A program made the position numbers and the translations under genes. This document shows, in pieces, positions 1 through 12,098 of a stretch of DNA of 42,200 nt; within the stretch, counting starts at the first letter, position 1, and each line of letters begins with the position of its first letter. Source of the DNA: Streptomyces sp. CBMA123 (GTDB taxonomy: Bacteria > Actinomycetota > Actinomycetes > Streptomycetales > Streptomycetaceae); the NCBI RefSeq assembly GCF_014596465.1, contig NZ_MECK01000605.1, forward strand, positions 1 to 42,200, read 5' to 3'. The notes beneath the pieces are model-generated. The model was not told where the DNA came from and did not search any database. It worked only from the letters and a program-made list of their open reading frames with translations.

Positions 1-120
1 TCTCCGCAGCCACCCCCTGCGCCGCCCCCTTCCGCAGCGCGTCCCTCTCGCCTGGTGGGGAGGGGGTGGGTGGGTGGGGGGGTGGGGGAGGTGGGGGGAG
101 GGGTGCGGGGGTGGGTGGGC

Positions 121-194
121 GGGTGGGTGCGGGTTGGGGGTGCTGGGGGTGGGTGGGTGCGGGTTGGGGGTGCTGGGGGTGGGTGGGTGCGGGG
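121..194. repeat. 30-bp tandem repeat, about 2.4 copies
   Basis: A 30-bp unit beginning GGGTGGGTGCGGGTTGGGGG is repeated exactly at 121-150 and 151-180, and its first 14 bases recur from 181. Each unit contains several G-tracts. No function is evident; replication slippage is the simple explanation. Confidence 0.85.
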
Positions 195-210
195 GGTGAG
201 GGGTGTTGTG

Positions 211-270
211 GGCGCGCGGGCTTTCGCTCTGCGCGCCCGTGGGGGTGGGGAGGGCGAAAGCCTGCGCGCC
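211..270. repeat. Inverted repeat (17-bp arms) with overlapping direct repeats
   Basis: Arms at 211-227 (GGCGCGCGGGCTTTCGC) and 254-270 are complementary at 16 of 17 positions around a 26-nt loop. A direct repeat starting TGCGCGCCCGTGGGGG occurs at 230 and again at 263. It may be a terminator or a structured leader ahead of the small gene at 432, but nothing decides this. Confidence 0.55.
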
Positions 271-431
271 CGTGGGGGAGGGGAGGAGGGGGTGGCGTCA
301 GCGTGGGGGCGGCCCCGAACGGGTGAACAGCGGCGGCGACACGCATCAGGCGGGGTTGACCGGCGTTGAGTGGAGGGACGAGTGCACGAACGACGTGTAC
401 GGGGTGGCCGAGCTAGCGAAGGGGTGAGCCG

Positions 432-677
432 GTGGCGGGTCTGCATCGAGCCGTGCTGCTGCGGGCGGCGGCTGCCGCGCTGGCCCTGGGGGCGGCGGTC
501 GGCGCGCACACGGAGGTGGGGCAGGCGTTGGCCAAGCGGGGGGCTGAGCGGGCGGAGCGGGAGGCGGTCGCCTGCGCGGAGGCGGCGCGGTGGGATGCGG
601 CGGAGCGGGCTGCCCGGGGGCAGCACGAGGGGCGGCCGGAGGTGTTCGATCCGGGGTGGATGTCGGGGTGCCGGTGA
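432..677 (+). CDS. Small hypothetical protein with hydrophobic N-terminus (81 aa)
   Basis: I do not recognise this protein. It starts at GTG 432 with a GAAGGGG ribosome-binding sequence about 8 nt upstream. Residues 5-26 are Ala/Leu-rich and could be a signal peptide or a single membrane segment. The rest is rich in Ala, Arg and Glu with two cysteines (near residue 48 and the penultimate residue). It lies 128 nt before the MauE-like gene on the same strand. Its position just upstream of the redox pair suggests a link to envelope thiol chemistry or to the end of a trp operon, but that is inference. The short length and low complexity keep confidence moderate. Confidence 0.5.
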   Translation: MAGLHRAVLLRAAAAALALGAAVGAHTEVGQALAKRGAERAEREAVACAEAARWDAAERAARGQHEGRPEVFDPGWMSGCR

Positions 678-805
678 CGGAGCGGTGTTCGAGGAATTCG
701 GACGGAACGTCACTCGTCCGGCTTAATTCGTGAATCCGGAGGAACCGGCGTTCATCCCTTACGGTTCGTCAGGAAGTGAATGAGTTTCCCGAGGGGGGTT
801 CCCTG

Positions 806-1324
806 ATGGCCGGCCCGGCAGTGCAGCCCGGTGATTCCGCGCCCACGCCGGCGGCGCGGCGGCCGGTGCCGGTCTGGAGCGAGTGGCCGGGCACGGCCGT
901 ACGGCTCGGCCTGGCGGTGGTCTGGGGGTGGGCCGGGCTGGCGAAGATCGCCGATCCGGCGGAGGCCGCGCAGGCGGTCCGGGCGTACGAGATCCTGCCC
1001 GAGGGCCTGGTCAAGCCGATCGGCTACGGGCTGCCCTTCCTGGAGCTGGCGCTCGCCCTGCTGCTGGTGATCGGCATCGGGGTCCGGCTGGTCGCCGGGG
1101 TCTCCGCGCTGCTGCTGCTCGCCTTCATCGCCGGGATCGCCTCGGCCTGGGCGCGCGGCATCTCGATCGACTGCGGCTGCTTCGGCGGGGGCGGGCACGT
1201 CGACGCCTCGCAGACCGAGTACCTGCAGGAGATCCTCCGCGACACCGGCTTCCTGCTGCTGGCCGGGTTCCTGCTGTGGCGGCCCCGTACCCGGCTCTCG
1301 GCCGACGGCTGGCTGGCGAGCTGA
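806..1324 (+). CDS. MauE/DoxX-like integral membrane protein (172 aa)
   Basis: This is a four-helix membrane protein of the MauE/DoxX-like type. Hydrophobic segments lie roughly at residues 30-50, 75-97, 100-122 and 145-163. Between the third and fourth comes a Cys-Gly-Cys motif (SIDCGCFGG), typical of the family members thought to handle disulfides or electrons for periplasmic thioredoxin-like partners. I chose ATG 806 because GAGGGGGG sits 7 nt upstream; the in-frame GTG at 776 has AGGAA directly abutting it and is less likely. The next gene, 62 nt downstream, encodes a DsbA-like protein, so the pair probably supports oxidative folding or thiol redox outside the membrane. The electron partner is not determined. 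Confidence 0.85.
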   Translation: MAGPAVQPGDSAPTPAARRPVPVWSEWPGTAVRLGLAVVWGWAGLAKIADPAEAAQAVRAYEILPEGLVKPIGYGLPFLELALALLLVIGIGVRLVAGVSALLLLAFIAGIASAWARGISIDCGCFGGGGHVDASQTEYLQEILRDTGFLLLAGFLLWRPRTRLSADGWLAS

Positions 1325-1386
1325 CCTGTCCGGCCATTCCCATCCCCGCACCCGACGAAGGCCCCCCGACCGTGGATGTCAAGGCA

Positions 1387-2250
1387 ATGAGCGAGAAGAA
1401 CCGAGAAGGCAAGCGCACCGCCCGTGAGCGGATGCTGGAGCAGCGGGCGGCCGAGGAGGCCGGCTCGCGGCGCAGGAAGAAGCTGATCGTCGGCGGGGCC
1501 GTGCTCGCGGTGATCGCCGCCGCGGTGGTCACCGGCGTGGTGGTGCAGAACCAGCGCTCCAAGCCGGAGACCCCGACCGCCGCCCCGGCCGGGACGATCG
1601 GCGACAAGAACCTGGTGGTCCCGGTCGGCGCGAGCAACGCGCCGTCGGTGCTCACGGTGTACGAGGACCCCCGGTGTCCGGCCTGCGGGATCTTCGAGCG
1701 GGAGTTCTCGTCGACCATCGATCAGCTCGAAGACGCCGGGAAGATCTACACCAACGCCCATGTCGTCTCCTTCATCGACCGGGCGGTGCCGGGCAAGGGG
1801 TCGAAGAACGGTGCCAACGCCCTGGCCTGCGCCCAGGACGCCGGGCACTTCCGGGACTTCCACGACGTGCTGTACCGCAACCAGCCGGACGAGACCAATG
1901 ACGCCTTCGGCAACAAGGCCGTCCTGTTGAACCTGGCGAAGCAGGTGAACGGGCTGGACACGCCGGAGTTCCAGGCCTGCGTCAATGACAACAAGTTCGG
2001 CGGGTGGGTGTCCGCGGTGCAGCAGGACTTCGACAAGTCCAGCTACAAGTCCACCCCGACCGTGCTGCTCAACGGCAAGCCGATCTACCCGAAGAACGGC
2101 GACGAGGAGATCACTCCGGCGAACCTGGAGAAGTGGGTCGACGCCGCGAACCAGGGCAAGCAGCTGGGGACGACCGGCCCGCACGGGCAGAGCCCGGCGC
2201 CCACCGCGGCCGCTTCGGAGGCCAACAACCCTTCGCCGACGGCCGGCTGA
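1387..2250 (+). CDS. Membrane-anchored DsbA-like thioredoxin-fold protein (287 aa)
   Basis: This is a thiol-disulfide oxidoreductase of the DsbA/thioredoxin_4 type. Residues 1-31 are charged and cytoplasmic, 33-53 form one membrane anchor, and 75-265 form the thioredoxin-fold domain facing outside. The active site is C97-P-A-C100, and a cis-proline motif (KSTPTVLLNGKP) lies near residue 225. The Pro/Ala/Ser-rich tail is low complexity. ATG 1387 gives the N-terminus usual for Streptomyces homologues, but its upstream AAGG is only 2 nt away. GTG 1372 in the same frame has GAAGG at a better distance and would add five residues. It probably works with the MauE-like protein encoded just upstream. 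Confidence 0.9.
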   Translation: MSEKNREGKRTARERMLEQRAAEEAGSRRRKKLIVGGAVLAVIAAAVVTGVVVQNQRSKPETPTAAPAGTIGDKNLVVPVGASNAPSVLTVYEDPRCPACGIFEREFSSTIDQLEDAGKIYTNAHVVSFIDRAVPGKGSKNGANALACAQDAGHFRDFHDVLYRNQPDETNDAFGNKAVLLNLAKQVNGLDTPEFQACVNDNKFGGWVSAVQQDFDKSSYKSTPTVLLNGKPIYPKNGDEEITPANLEKWVDAANQGKQLGTTGPHGQSPAPTAAASEANNPSPTAG

Positions 2251-2263
2251 GACGTCCCGTCGC

Positions 2264-2297
2264 GGCGCCGCCCCCTCCGGTGGGAGGGGGCGGCGCC
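2264..2297 (+). terminator. Strong hairpin terminator after the DsbA-like gene
   Basis: A perfect 15-bp G/C stem (2264-2278 with 2283-2297) closes a 4-nt loop 13 nt after the stop codon and is followed by a T-richer stretch. It separates the redox pair from lgt. Confidence 0.85.
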
Positions 2298-2369
2298 GTT
2301 CGTTGTTCGGTTTCTGTGACCCCGGGGGTGTCCGATGGGGACGTCGGACCCTGTAGCGTCGGAACCGCC

Positions 2370-3371
2370 ATGGATATCGCCTACATTCCCAGCCCGTCGC
2401 GGGGCGTCCTCTACCTCGGACCGATCCCGCTGCGCGCCTACGCCTTCTGCATCATCCTCGGGGTCGTCGCGGCCGTCTGGCTCGGCAGCAAGCGCTGGGT
2501 CGCCCGGGGCGGTGCCAAGCACACCGTCGGTGACATCGCCGTCTGGGCCGTGCCCTTCGGCCTGGTCGGCGGCCGGCTCTACCACGTGATCACCGACCAC
2601 CAGCTGTACTTCGGTGAGGGGAAGAACCCCTGGAACGCCCTCAGGATCTGGGAGGGCGGCCTCGGGATCTGGGGCGCGGTCGCGCTGGGCGCGGTCGGGG
2701 CCTGGATCGGCTGCCGCCGCCGGGGCGTGCCGCTGCCCGCGTACGCCGACGCCATCGCGCCGGGCATCGCGCTCGCGCAGGCGATGGGCCGCTGGGGCAA
2801 CTACTTCAACCAGGAGCTGTACGGACGGGCGACGACCCTGCCGTGGGGCCTGGAGATCCACAAGACGCTGCCCGACGGCGAGGTGGTGAGCGGCGTCTTC
2901 CACCCGACCTTCCTGTACGAGTCGATCTGGGACATCGCCGTCGCGCTGCTGGTGATCTGGGCCGACCGGCGCTGGAAGCTGGGGCACGGCCGGGCCTTCG
3001 CGCTGTACGTGGCCGCGTACACGGTGGGCCGGTTCTGGACCGAGTGGCTGCGGATCGACGAGGCGCACGTCTACTTCGGTCTGCGGCTCAATGACTGGAC
3101 GTCGATCGTGGTGTTCATCGGCGCCGTCGCGTACTTCGTGATCGTCGGGAAGAAGCGGCCCGGGCGTGAGGACCCGGCGAGCATCGACCCGGCGGCGCAC
3201 GTCGAGGCGGACGGGGACGCCGAGCGGGCGGAGGGCGAGAAGCCGGCCGAGAGGCCCCGCGAGACGGTGGACGGGGAGAAGCCGTCCCGGATCGTGGACG
3301 GGGAGACGGCCAAGGAGCCGGCCGCCGCGGCGGCGGAGCAGACCGGCAAGGACGCCAAGAACCCGATCTGA
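2370..3371 (+). CDS. lgt: Prolipoprotein diacylglyceryl transferase (333 aa)
   Basis: Lgt transfers diacylglycerol from phosphatidylglycerol to the lipobox cysteine of prelipoproteins in the cytoplasmic membrane, the first step of lipoprotein maturation. The sequence shows several membrane helices and the family signature GRWGNYFNQELYG at residues 140-152. It also carries WEGGLGIWGA, the usual actinobacterial form of the HGG-containing segment, and a GRFWTEWLR-type motif before the last helix. Residues after about 260 form a charged Glu/Lys/Ala tail common in Streptomyces. ATG 2370 has no good Shine-Dalgarno sequence; TAGCGT at 2354-2359 could be a -10 element giving a very short leader. At least two lipoproteins in this window (near 18754 and 29327) are likely substrates. 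Confidence 0.97.
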   Translation: MDIAYIPSPSRGVLYLGPIPLRAYAFCIILGVVAAVWLGSKRWVARGGAKHTVGDIAVWAVPFGLVGGRLYHVITDHQLYFGEGKNPWNALRIWEGGLGIWGAVALGAVGAWIGCRRRGVPLPAYADAIAPGIALAQAMGRWGNYFNQELYGRATTLPWGLEIHKTLPDGEVVSGVFHPTFLYESIWDIAVALLVIWADRRWKLGHGRAFALYVAAYTVGRFWTEWLRIDEAHVYFGLRLNDWTSIVVFIGAVAYFVIVGKKRPGREDPASIDPAAHVEADGDAERAEGEKPAERPRETVDGEKPSRIVDGETAKEPAAAAAEQTGKDAKNPI

Positions 3372-3388
3372 GCAGGCACGTTCGCTGA

Positions 3389-3429
3389 CTGAGGCTGCCC
3401 TTCGCGAGACCTGCGAAGGGCAGCCTCAG
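3389..3429 (+). terminator. Terminator of lgt
   Basis: A perfect 17-bp stem (3389-3405 and 3413-3429) with a 7-nt loop starts 17 nt after the lgt stop codon. Confidence 0.88.
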
Positions 3430-3434
3430 CATCG

Positions 3435-3453
3435 TTCGGACAGCCTTACTTTG
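3435..3453 (+). promoter_or_regulatory. Iron-box-like site (IdeR/DmdR1 type) before the metal transporter
   Basis: The 19-mer TTCGGACAGCCTTACTTTG matches the known actinobacterial iron-box consensus (TTAGGTGAGCCTAACCTAA) at 12 of 19 positions, including TT, GG, the AGCCT core and AC. It lies about 60-75 nt upstream of the VIT-family start. The match is partial; the fit to the gene's function raises its value. Confidence 0.35.
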
Positions 3454-3511
3454 CTGGAAATGCCCAGGTCAAGAGGGCTACGGTCGGGGCGACGAACGAA
3501 GACTGAGGGGA

Positions 3512-4255
3512 ATGACCGTGACTGCGAGCACCCTGGAAGCCGAGCCCGCCCAGCACCCGCGGATACCCGCGGCCGACCACCACCGGGACGTCAACGGCGG
3601 CTGGCTGCGGCCCGCGGTGTTCGGTGCGGTGGACGGCCTGGTGTCCAACTTCGCGCTGATGACCGGGGTGGTCGGCGGCGCGGCGTCCAACGGCACCGTG
3701 ATCCTGACCGGGCTGGCCGGCCTGGCGGCCGGGGCCTGTTCGATGGCGGCGGGGGAGTACACCTCGGTGGCCTCGCAGCGGGAGCTGGTGCAGGCCGAGA
3801 TCGAGGCCGAGCGGCTGGAGCTGAGCCGCAACCCGCAGGGCGAGCTGGCCGAGCTGGCGCAGCTGTACGTCTCGCGCGGGGTGGAGCCGGAGCTGGCCCA
3901 CGAGGTGGCCCGGCAGCTGTCCCGCGATCCGGAGCTGGCCCTGGAGATCCACGCCCGGGAGGAACTGGGGATCGACCCCACGGACCTCCCCTCGCCGCTG
4001 GTCGCGGCCGGCTCGTCCTTCCTGTGCTTCGCGCTCGGCGCGCTGCTCCCGCTGCTGCCGTACCTGCTGGGGGCGACCACGCTGCTGCCCGCGCTGCTGC
4101 TGGCGGCGGTCGGGCTGTTCGCCTGCGGCGCGGTGGTGGCCCGGGTGACGGAGCGCAGCTGGTGGTTCAGCGGGCTGCGGCAGCTGGTGCTGGGCGGGGC
4201 CGCCGCCGGGGTGACGTACCTGCTGGGTTGGGTGATCGGCGGGCACGTCGGATAG
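3512..4255 (+). CDS. VIT/CCC1-family metal transporter (247 aa)
   Basis: The protein belongs to the VIT1/CCC1 family, which moves Fe2+ or Mn2+ across membranes, usually out of the cytosol. The hallmark N-terminal half (FGAVDGLVSNFALMTGV near residue 40, then SMAAGEYTSVASQRE near 85) is present. A cytoplasmic helical region with many Glu residues follows at 90-150, which in the family binds metal, and then three more membrane segments at 165-245. GAGGGG ends 1 nt before ATG 3512, so GTG 3518 in the same frame, 7 nt away from it, may be the real start. It stands alone after the lgt terminator. An iron-box-like site lies upstream, which would fit iron-dependent control. Confidence 0.92.
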   Translation: MTVTASTLEAEPAQHPRIPAADHHRDVNGGWLRPAVFGAVDGLVSNFALMTGVVGGAASNGTVILTGLAGLAAGACSMAAGEYTSVASQRELVQAEIEAERLELSRNPQGELAELAQLYVSRGVEPELAHEVARQLSRDPELALEIHAREELGIDPTDLPSPLVAAGSSFLCFALGALLPLLPYLLGATTLLPALLLAAVGLFACGAVVARVTERSWWFSGLRQLVLGGAAAGVTYLLGWVIGGHVG

Positions 4256-4286
4256 AACCCGCTCCGTGCGACAGCGCTGCATGACT

Positions 4287-4339
4287 ATGCCGGGCAATGC
4301 GTGACGTTTCACACATGGACGTCGCGGGTTGCCCGGCAT
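4287..4339 (+). terminator. Long stem-loop, probable terminator of the VIT gene
   Basis: Exact 11-bp arms (4287-4297 ATGCCGGGCAA and 4329-4339) enclose a second partial pairing of GACGT with ACGTC around an 11-nt loop. It begins 31 nt after the stop codon. There is no T-tract, as is usual in this genus. Confidence 0.6.
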
Positions 4340-4674
4340 CGTCTCATCATCCGGGCCTTGGAGCCGCGGATTCGCATCCGGCGGTGGGGGTCTCGGGATG
4401 GATTCCCAGGCGCTCATGATCGGCTTGTGTGGCGATCCGGTTTCGCCCCTGTTTCAGGCCGAGGGTCCTTGGGCACAATCGTCAGGACGTGCACTGTGGC
4501 ACGCCCTCTCTTCCAGCCCCCTGACCTGCGTGTCCGTCCGCCATGTGGACGGGATATTCCGCTTCTCGGGATCCTGGGCATCATGTAACTTGCACGACAC
4601 ACCGCACCATCGCATCAGGGCCAACGTCGTCCCTACTTGCACCAACTTGCCGAAAGACGACGACGGGAGAGCCG
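4340..4674 (+). promoter_or_regulatory. gltB upstream region with a GlnR-like half-box
   Basis: This 335-nt stretch holds no convincing gene. GTAAC-n6-GACAC at 4585-4600 resembles half of a GlnR operator (gTnAC-n6-GaAAC) 75 nt before the gltB start; a second half is not visible. TTGCAC at 4590 overlaps it and could serve as a -35 element, but no good -10 follows at standard spacing. Confidence 0.35.
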
Positions 4675-9268
<4,594 letters not shown>

Positions 9269-9276
<8 letters not shown>

Positions 9277-10729
9277 CCCCAAGGGCTTCCTGACCACGCC
9301 CAAGCAGCTGGCGGAGCGCCGCCCCGTCGACGTCCGGATCCGGGACTGGAACGAGGTCTACGTCGAGCGCAGCCTGCTGCCGATCATCACGAAGCAGGCC
9401 GGCCGCTGCATGGACTGCGGCATCCCGTTCTGCCACAACGGCTGCCCGCTCGGGAACCTCATCCCCGAGTGGAACGACCTCGCCTACCGGGAGGACTTCA
9501 CCGGCGCGATCGAGCGGCTGCACGCCACCAACAACTTCCCGGAGTTCACCGGGCGGCTCTGCCCGGCGCCCTGCGAGTCGGCCTGCGTGCTCGGCATCAA
9601 CCAGGACGCGGTGACCATCAAGAACGTCGAGGTCACCATCATCGACAAGGCCTGGGACCGCGGCGGGGTCACCCCGCAGGTCCCCGAGCGGCTCTCCGGC
9701 AAGACCGTCGCCGTCGTCGGCTCCGGCCCGGCCGGCCTGGCCGCCGCCCAGCAGCTCACCCGGGCCGGGCACACCGTGGTGGTGTACGAGCGCGCCGACC
9801 GCATCGGCGGGCTGCTGCGCTACGGCATCCCCGAGTTCAAGATGGAGAAGCGCCACATCAACCGCCGCATCGAGCAGATGCGGGCCGAGGGCACCCGGTT
9901 CCGCACCGGCGTGCACGTCGGCGAGGACATCACCGGCCAGCAGCTGCGCGAGCGCTTCGACGCCGTCGTGGTCGCCGCCGGCGCCACCACGGCCCGCGAC
10001 CTGCCGGTGCCCGGGCGCGAGCTCAAGGGCGTCCACCAGGCCATGGAGTACCTGCCGCTGGCCAACAAGGTGCAGGAGGGCGACCTCGTCGACTCCCCGA
10101 TCAGCGCCAAGGGCAAGCACGTGGTCGTCATCGGCGGCGGCGACACCGGCGCGGACTGTGTCGGCACCGCCCACCGCCAGGGCGCCCTCTCCGTCACCCA
10201 GCTGGAGATCATGCCGCGCCCCGGCGAGGAGCGGCCCGGACACCAGCCCTGGCCCACCATGCCGATGACCTACAAGGTCACCTCCGCGCACGAGGAGGGC
10301 GGCGAGCGGATCTACTCCGTGAACACCACCCACTTCACCGGCGACGAGGACGGCAACGTCCAGGAACTGCACCTGGTCGAGGTCGAGTTCAAGGACGGCC
10401 GGTTCGAGCCCGTCCCGGGCAGCGAGCGGGCCCTCCCGGCCCAGCTGGTCACCCTGGCCATGGGCTTCACCGGGACGGACGTGAAGAACGGGCTGGTCGA
10501 GCAGCTGGGAGCGGACCTCGACGCGCGCGGTAACATTGCCCGCGACGGCCGGTTCGCCACCAATGTCGATGGCGTGTACGTCTGCGGAGACGCCGGCCGA
10601 GGCCAGTCGCTGATCGTCTGGGCCATCGCGGAAGGCCGTTCGGCCGCCGCCGCGGTGGACAAGTACCTGGGCGGCAAGACCCCGCTTCCCGCCCCGATCC
10701 GGCCCACGGACCGCCCCCTGGTGGTCTGA
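9269..10729 (+). CDS. gltD: Glutamate synthase small subunit, NADPH (486 aa)
   Basis: GltD takes electrons from NADPH through FAD and passes them by iron-sulfur clusters to GltB. The N-terminal domain has the cysteines C47, C50, C55 and C59 and a second group in CPAPCESACVLG near residue 105, which together bind two 4Fe-4S clusters. A first nucleotide-binding motif, VGSGPAGLAAA (FAD), lies near residue 150, and a second, IGGGDTGAD (NADPH), near 290. A C-terminal AMGFTG...CGDAGRGQSLIVWAIAEGR segment closes the FAD site. Length is standard. The ATG lies inside the end of gltB (8-nt overlap), giving an equimolar operon. No obvious terminator follows. Confidence 0.98.
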
Positions 10730-11183
10730 CGGGTCCCGACGGTCCGACCGGCCCACCCCGAACCCCCGGCGCCGCATCGCCGGGAGCTCAACCCGCTGCC
10801 CCCGCCAGCGTCGCCGGGCCAACGCGGTCTCCTGGCGCCTGCCCTCTTCCCCGACCAGTTGGAGGGCGGGCGCCGTCGCGTTCCCAGGCGGGTTCTGCGA
10901 GTTCCTGCGGGATGTCTCGACGGGTGCCCTGACGGTGTTCCCAGGCGGTTCTCACCCGCCGCCCCACCCGCCCCTCCCGCACCGCCCGGCAGGGCTCTCA
11001 CCTGGCTCTTACCGGCGCTCCCACCTGCGCTCCCGTCCGTGCGCCGAGCGTCGGCTCACAGCGTTCTCCCAGGCTTCGCCCCCCGACCGGAACGCACCCC
11101 GGGACGGGCTGTTGTTCGTCGGTGCCAGGTGGCAGACTGCCGCCGACGGCCGGGGGGCTGCACGAGTGCGGAGGGTGACTTCG
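10730..11183. other. Intergenic region with degenerate repeats
   Basis: I see no gene in these 454 nt. GTTCCCAGGCGG occurs twice (about 10880 and 10937). From 10995 to 11041 there are four degenerate 12-nt units of the form CTCYCACCTGCG. The region must hold the promoter of the XRE regulator, but no -35/-10 pair stands out; TTGTTC at 11112 is a weak candidate. Confidence 0.4.
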
Positions 11184-12050
11184 ATGGGCACGACTCAGGC
11201 AGGCGGAGGTGCCACCGTACGGCGCCTGCTGCTCGGCAGCCAGCTGCGCAAGCTCCGCGAGACCAGAGGCGTCAGTCGCGAGGAGGCCGGGTACTCGATC
11301 CGCGCCTCCGAGTCCAAGATCAGCCGGATGGAACTCGGCCGGGTCGGCTTCAAGGAACGCGACGTCGCCGACCTGCTCACCCTGTACGGCGTCGACGCCG
11401 AACAGGAACGGGCCAACATCCTCGGGCTCGTCCGGGAGGCCAACGCCACCTCCTGGTGGCACGACTACGGCGACGTGCTGCCCGCCTGGTTCCAGAACTA
11501 CCTCGGACTGGAAGAGGCCGCCGCCGAGATCCGCAGCTACGAGGTCCAGTTCGTCCAGGGCCTGCTGCAGACCGCCGACTACGCCCGCGCCGTGATCACC
11601 GCCGGCGGCCACGTCGTCGAGGACAGCGAGATCGAACGCCGGGTCGAGGTACGGCGCAAGCGCCAGGACCTGCTCACCGCCGACCACCCGCCCCAGCTGC
11701 TCGCCGTCATCGACGAAGCCGCGCTGCGCCGCCCCTGGGGCGGGCCCGAGCTGATGCGCGGCCAGCTCGACCGGCTCCTCGAACTCTCCGAACTGCCCAA
11801 CGTACGGCTGCAGGTGCGGCCGCTCGGCGGCGCCGCGCTCAGCGCCGAGAGCGGCGCGTTCAGCGTGCTGGGCTTCAGCGAGGCCGAACTCGCCGACGTC
11901 GTCTACCTGGAGCTGTTCACCACCGCGCTCTACGTGGACAAGCCCGCCGAGGTCGCCTCGTACCGGCAGGCGATGGACGGGCTGATCGCCGAGAGTCTCG
12001 GGCTCGAACAGACCCGCGATCTTCTGCACTCCGTACGCCAAGAGCTGTAA
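11184..12050 (+). CDS. XRE-type regulator with DUF5753 domain (288 aa)
   Basis: The N-terminal 15-75 residues form a Cro/C1-type helix-turn-helix (LRETRGVSREEAGYSIRASES...ISRMELGR). Residues 95-280 match the DUF5753 domain (SYEVQFVQGLLQTADYARA, LLDRLLEL, ...SVRQEL), a Streptomyces family often annotated as Scr1-like antitoxin or developmental regulator. ATG 11184 has GGAGGGTGA 5 nt upstream, so upstream in-frame starts are rejected. Members usually sit beside a small DUF397 gene; none is present here. Instead an aldehyde dehydrogenase starts 48 nt downstream, so the two may be co-transcribed. Ligand and targets are unknown. Confidence 0.9.
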   Translation: MGTTQAGGGATVRRLLLGSQLRKLRETRGVSREEAGYSIRASESKISRMELGRVGFKERDVADLLTLYGVDAEQERANILGLVREANATSWWHDYGDVLPAWFQNYLGLEEAAAEIRSYEVQFVQGLLQTADYARAVITAGGHVVEDSEIERRVEVRRKRQDLLTADHPPQLLAVIDEAALRRPWGGPELMRGQLDRLLELSELPNVRLQVRPLGGAALSAESGAFSVLGFSEAELADVVYLELFTTALYVDKPAEVASYRQAMDGLIAESLGLEQTRDLLHSVRQEL

Positions 12051-12098
12051 CACGTCAGTACGATGAGGTCCCATCAGGTCGGGCACGAGAGGGATCAG

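Larger units (their letters stand above)
55..310. repeat. G-rich low-complexity region with quadruplex potential
   Basis: The + strand is a run of GGG/GGGG tracts separated by single T or A bases, with almost no C until about 185. Such spacing could form G-quadruplexes. Several reading frames stay open here only because the low-complexity sequence has no stops; their products are Gly/Trp/Val/Arg repeats, so I do not call a gene. Bases 1-54 show no recognisable coding frame. In Streptomyces the trp genes often lie upstream of the redox genes that follow here, but no TrpA end is visible. Because the window lies at a contig edge, assembly noise cannot be excluded. Confidence 0.6.

Noticed and set aside
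1..54. 3' end of a trpA gene
   Set aside because: Expected from remembered gene order, but none of the six translations of this short stretch looks like a TrpA C-terminus.
12063..12098. Longer N-terminus of the aldehyde dehydrogenase from ATG 12063
   Set aside because: No ribosome site fits it, while GAGAGGG is well placed for ATG 12099, which gives the usual family start.
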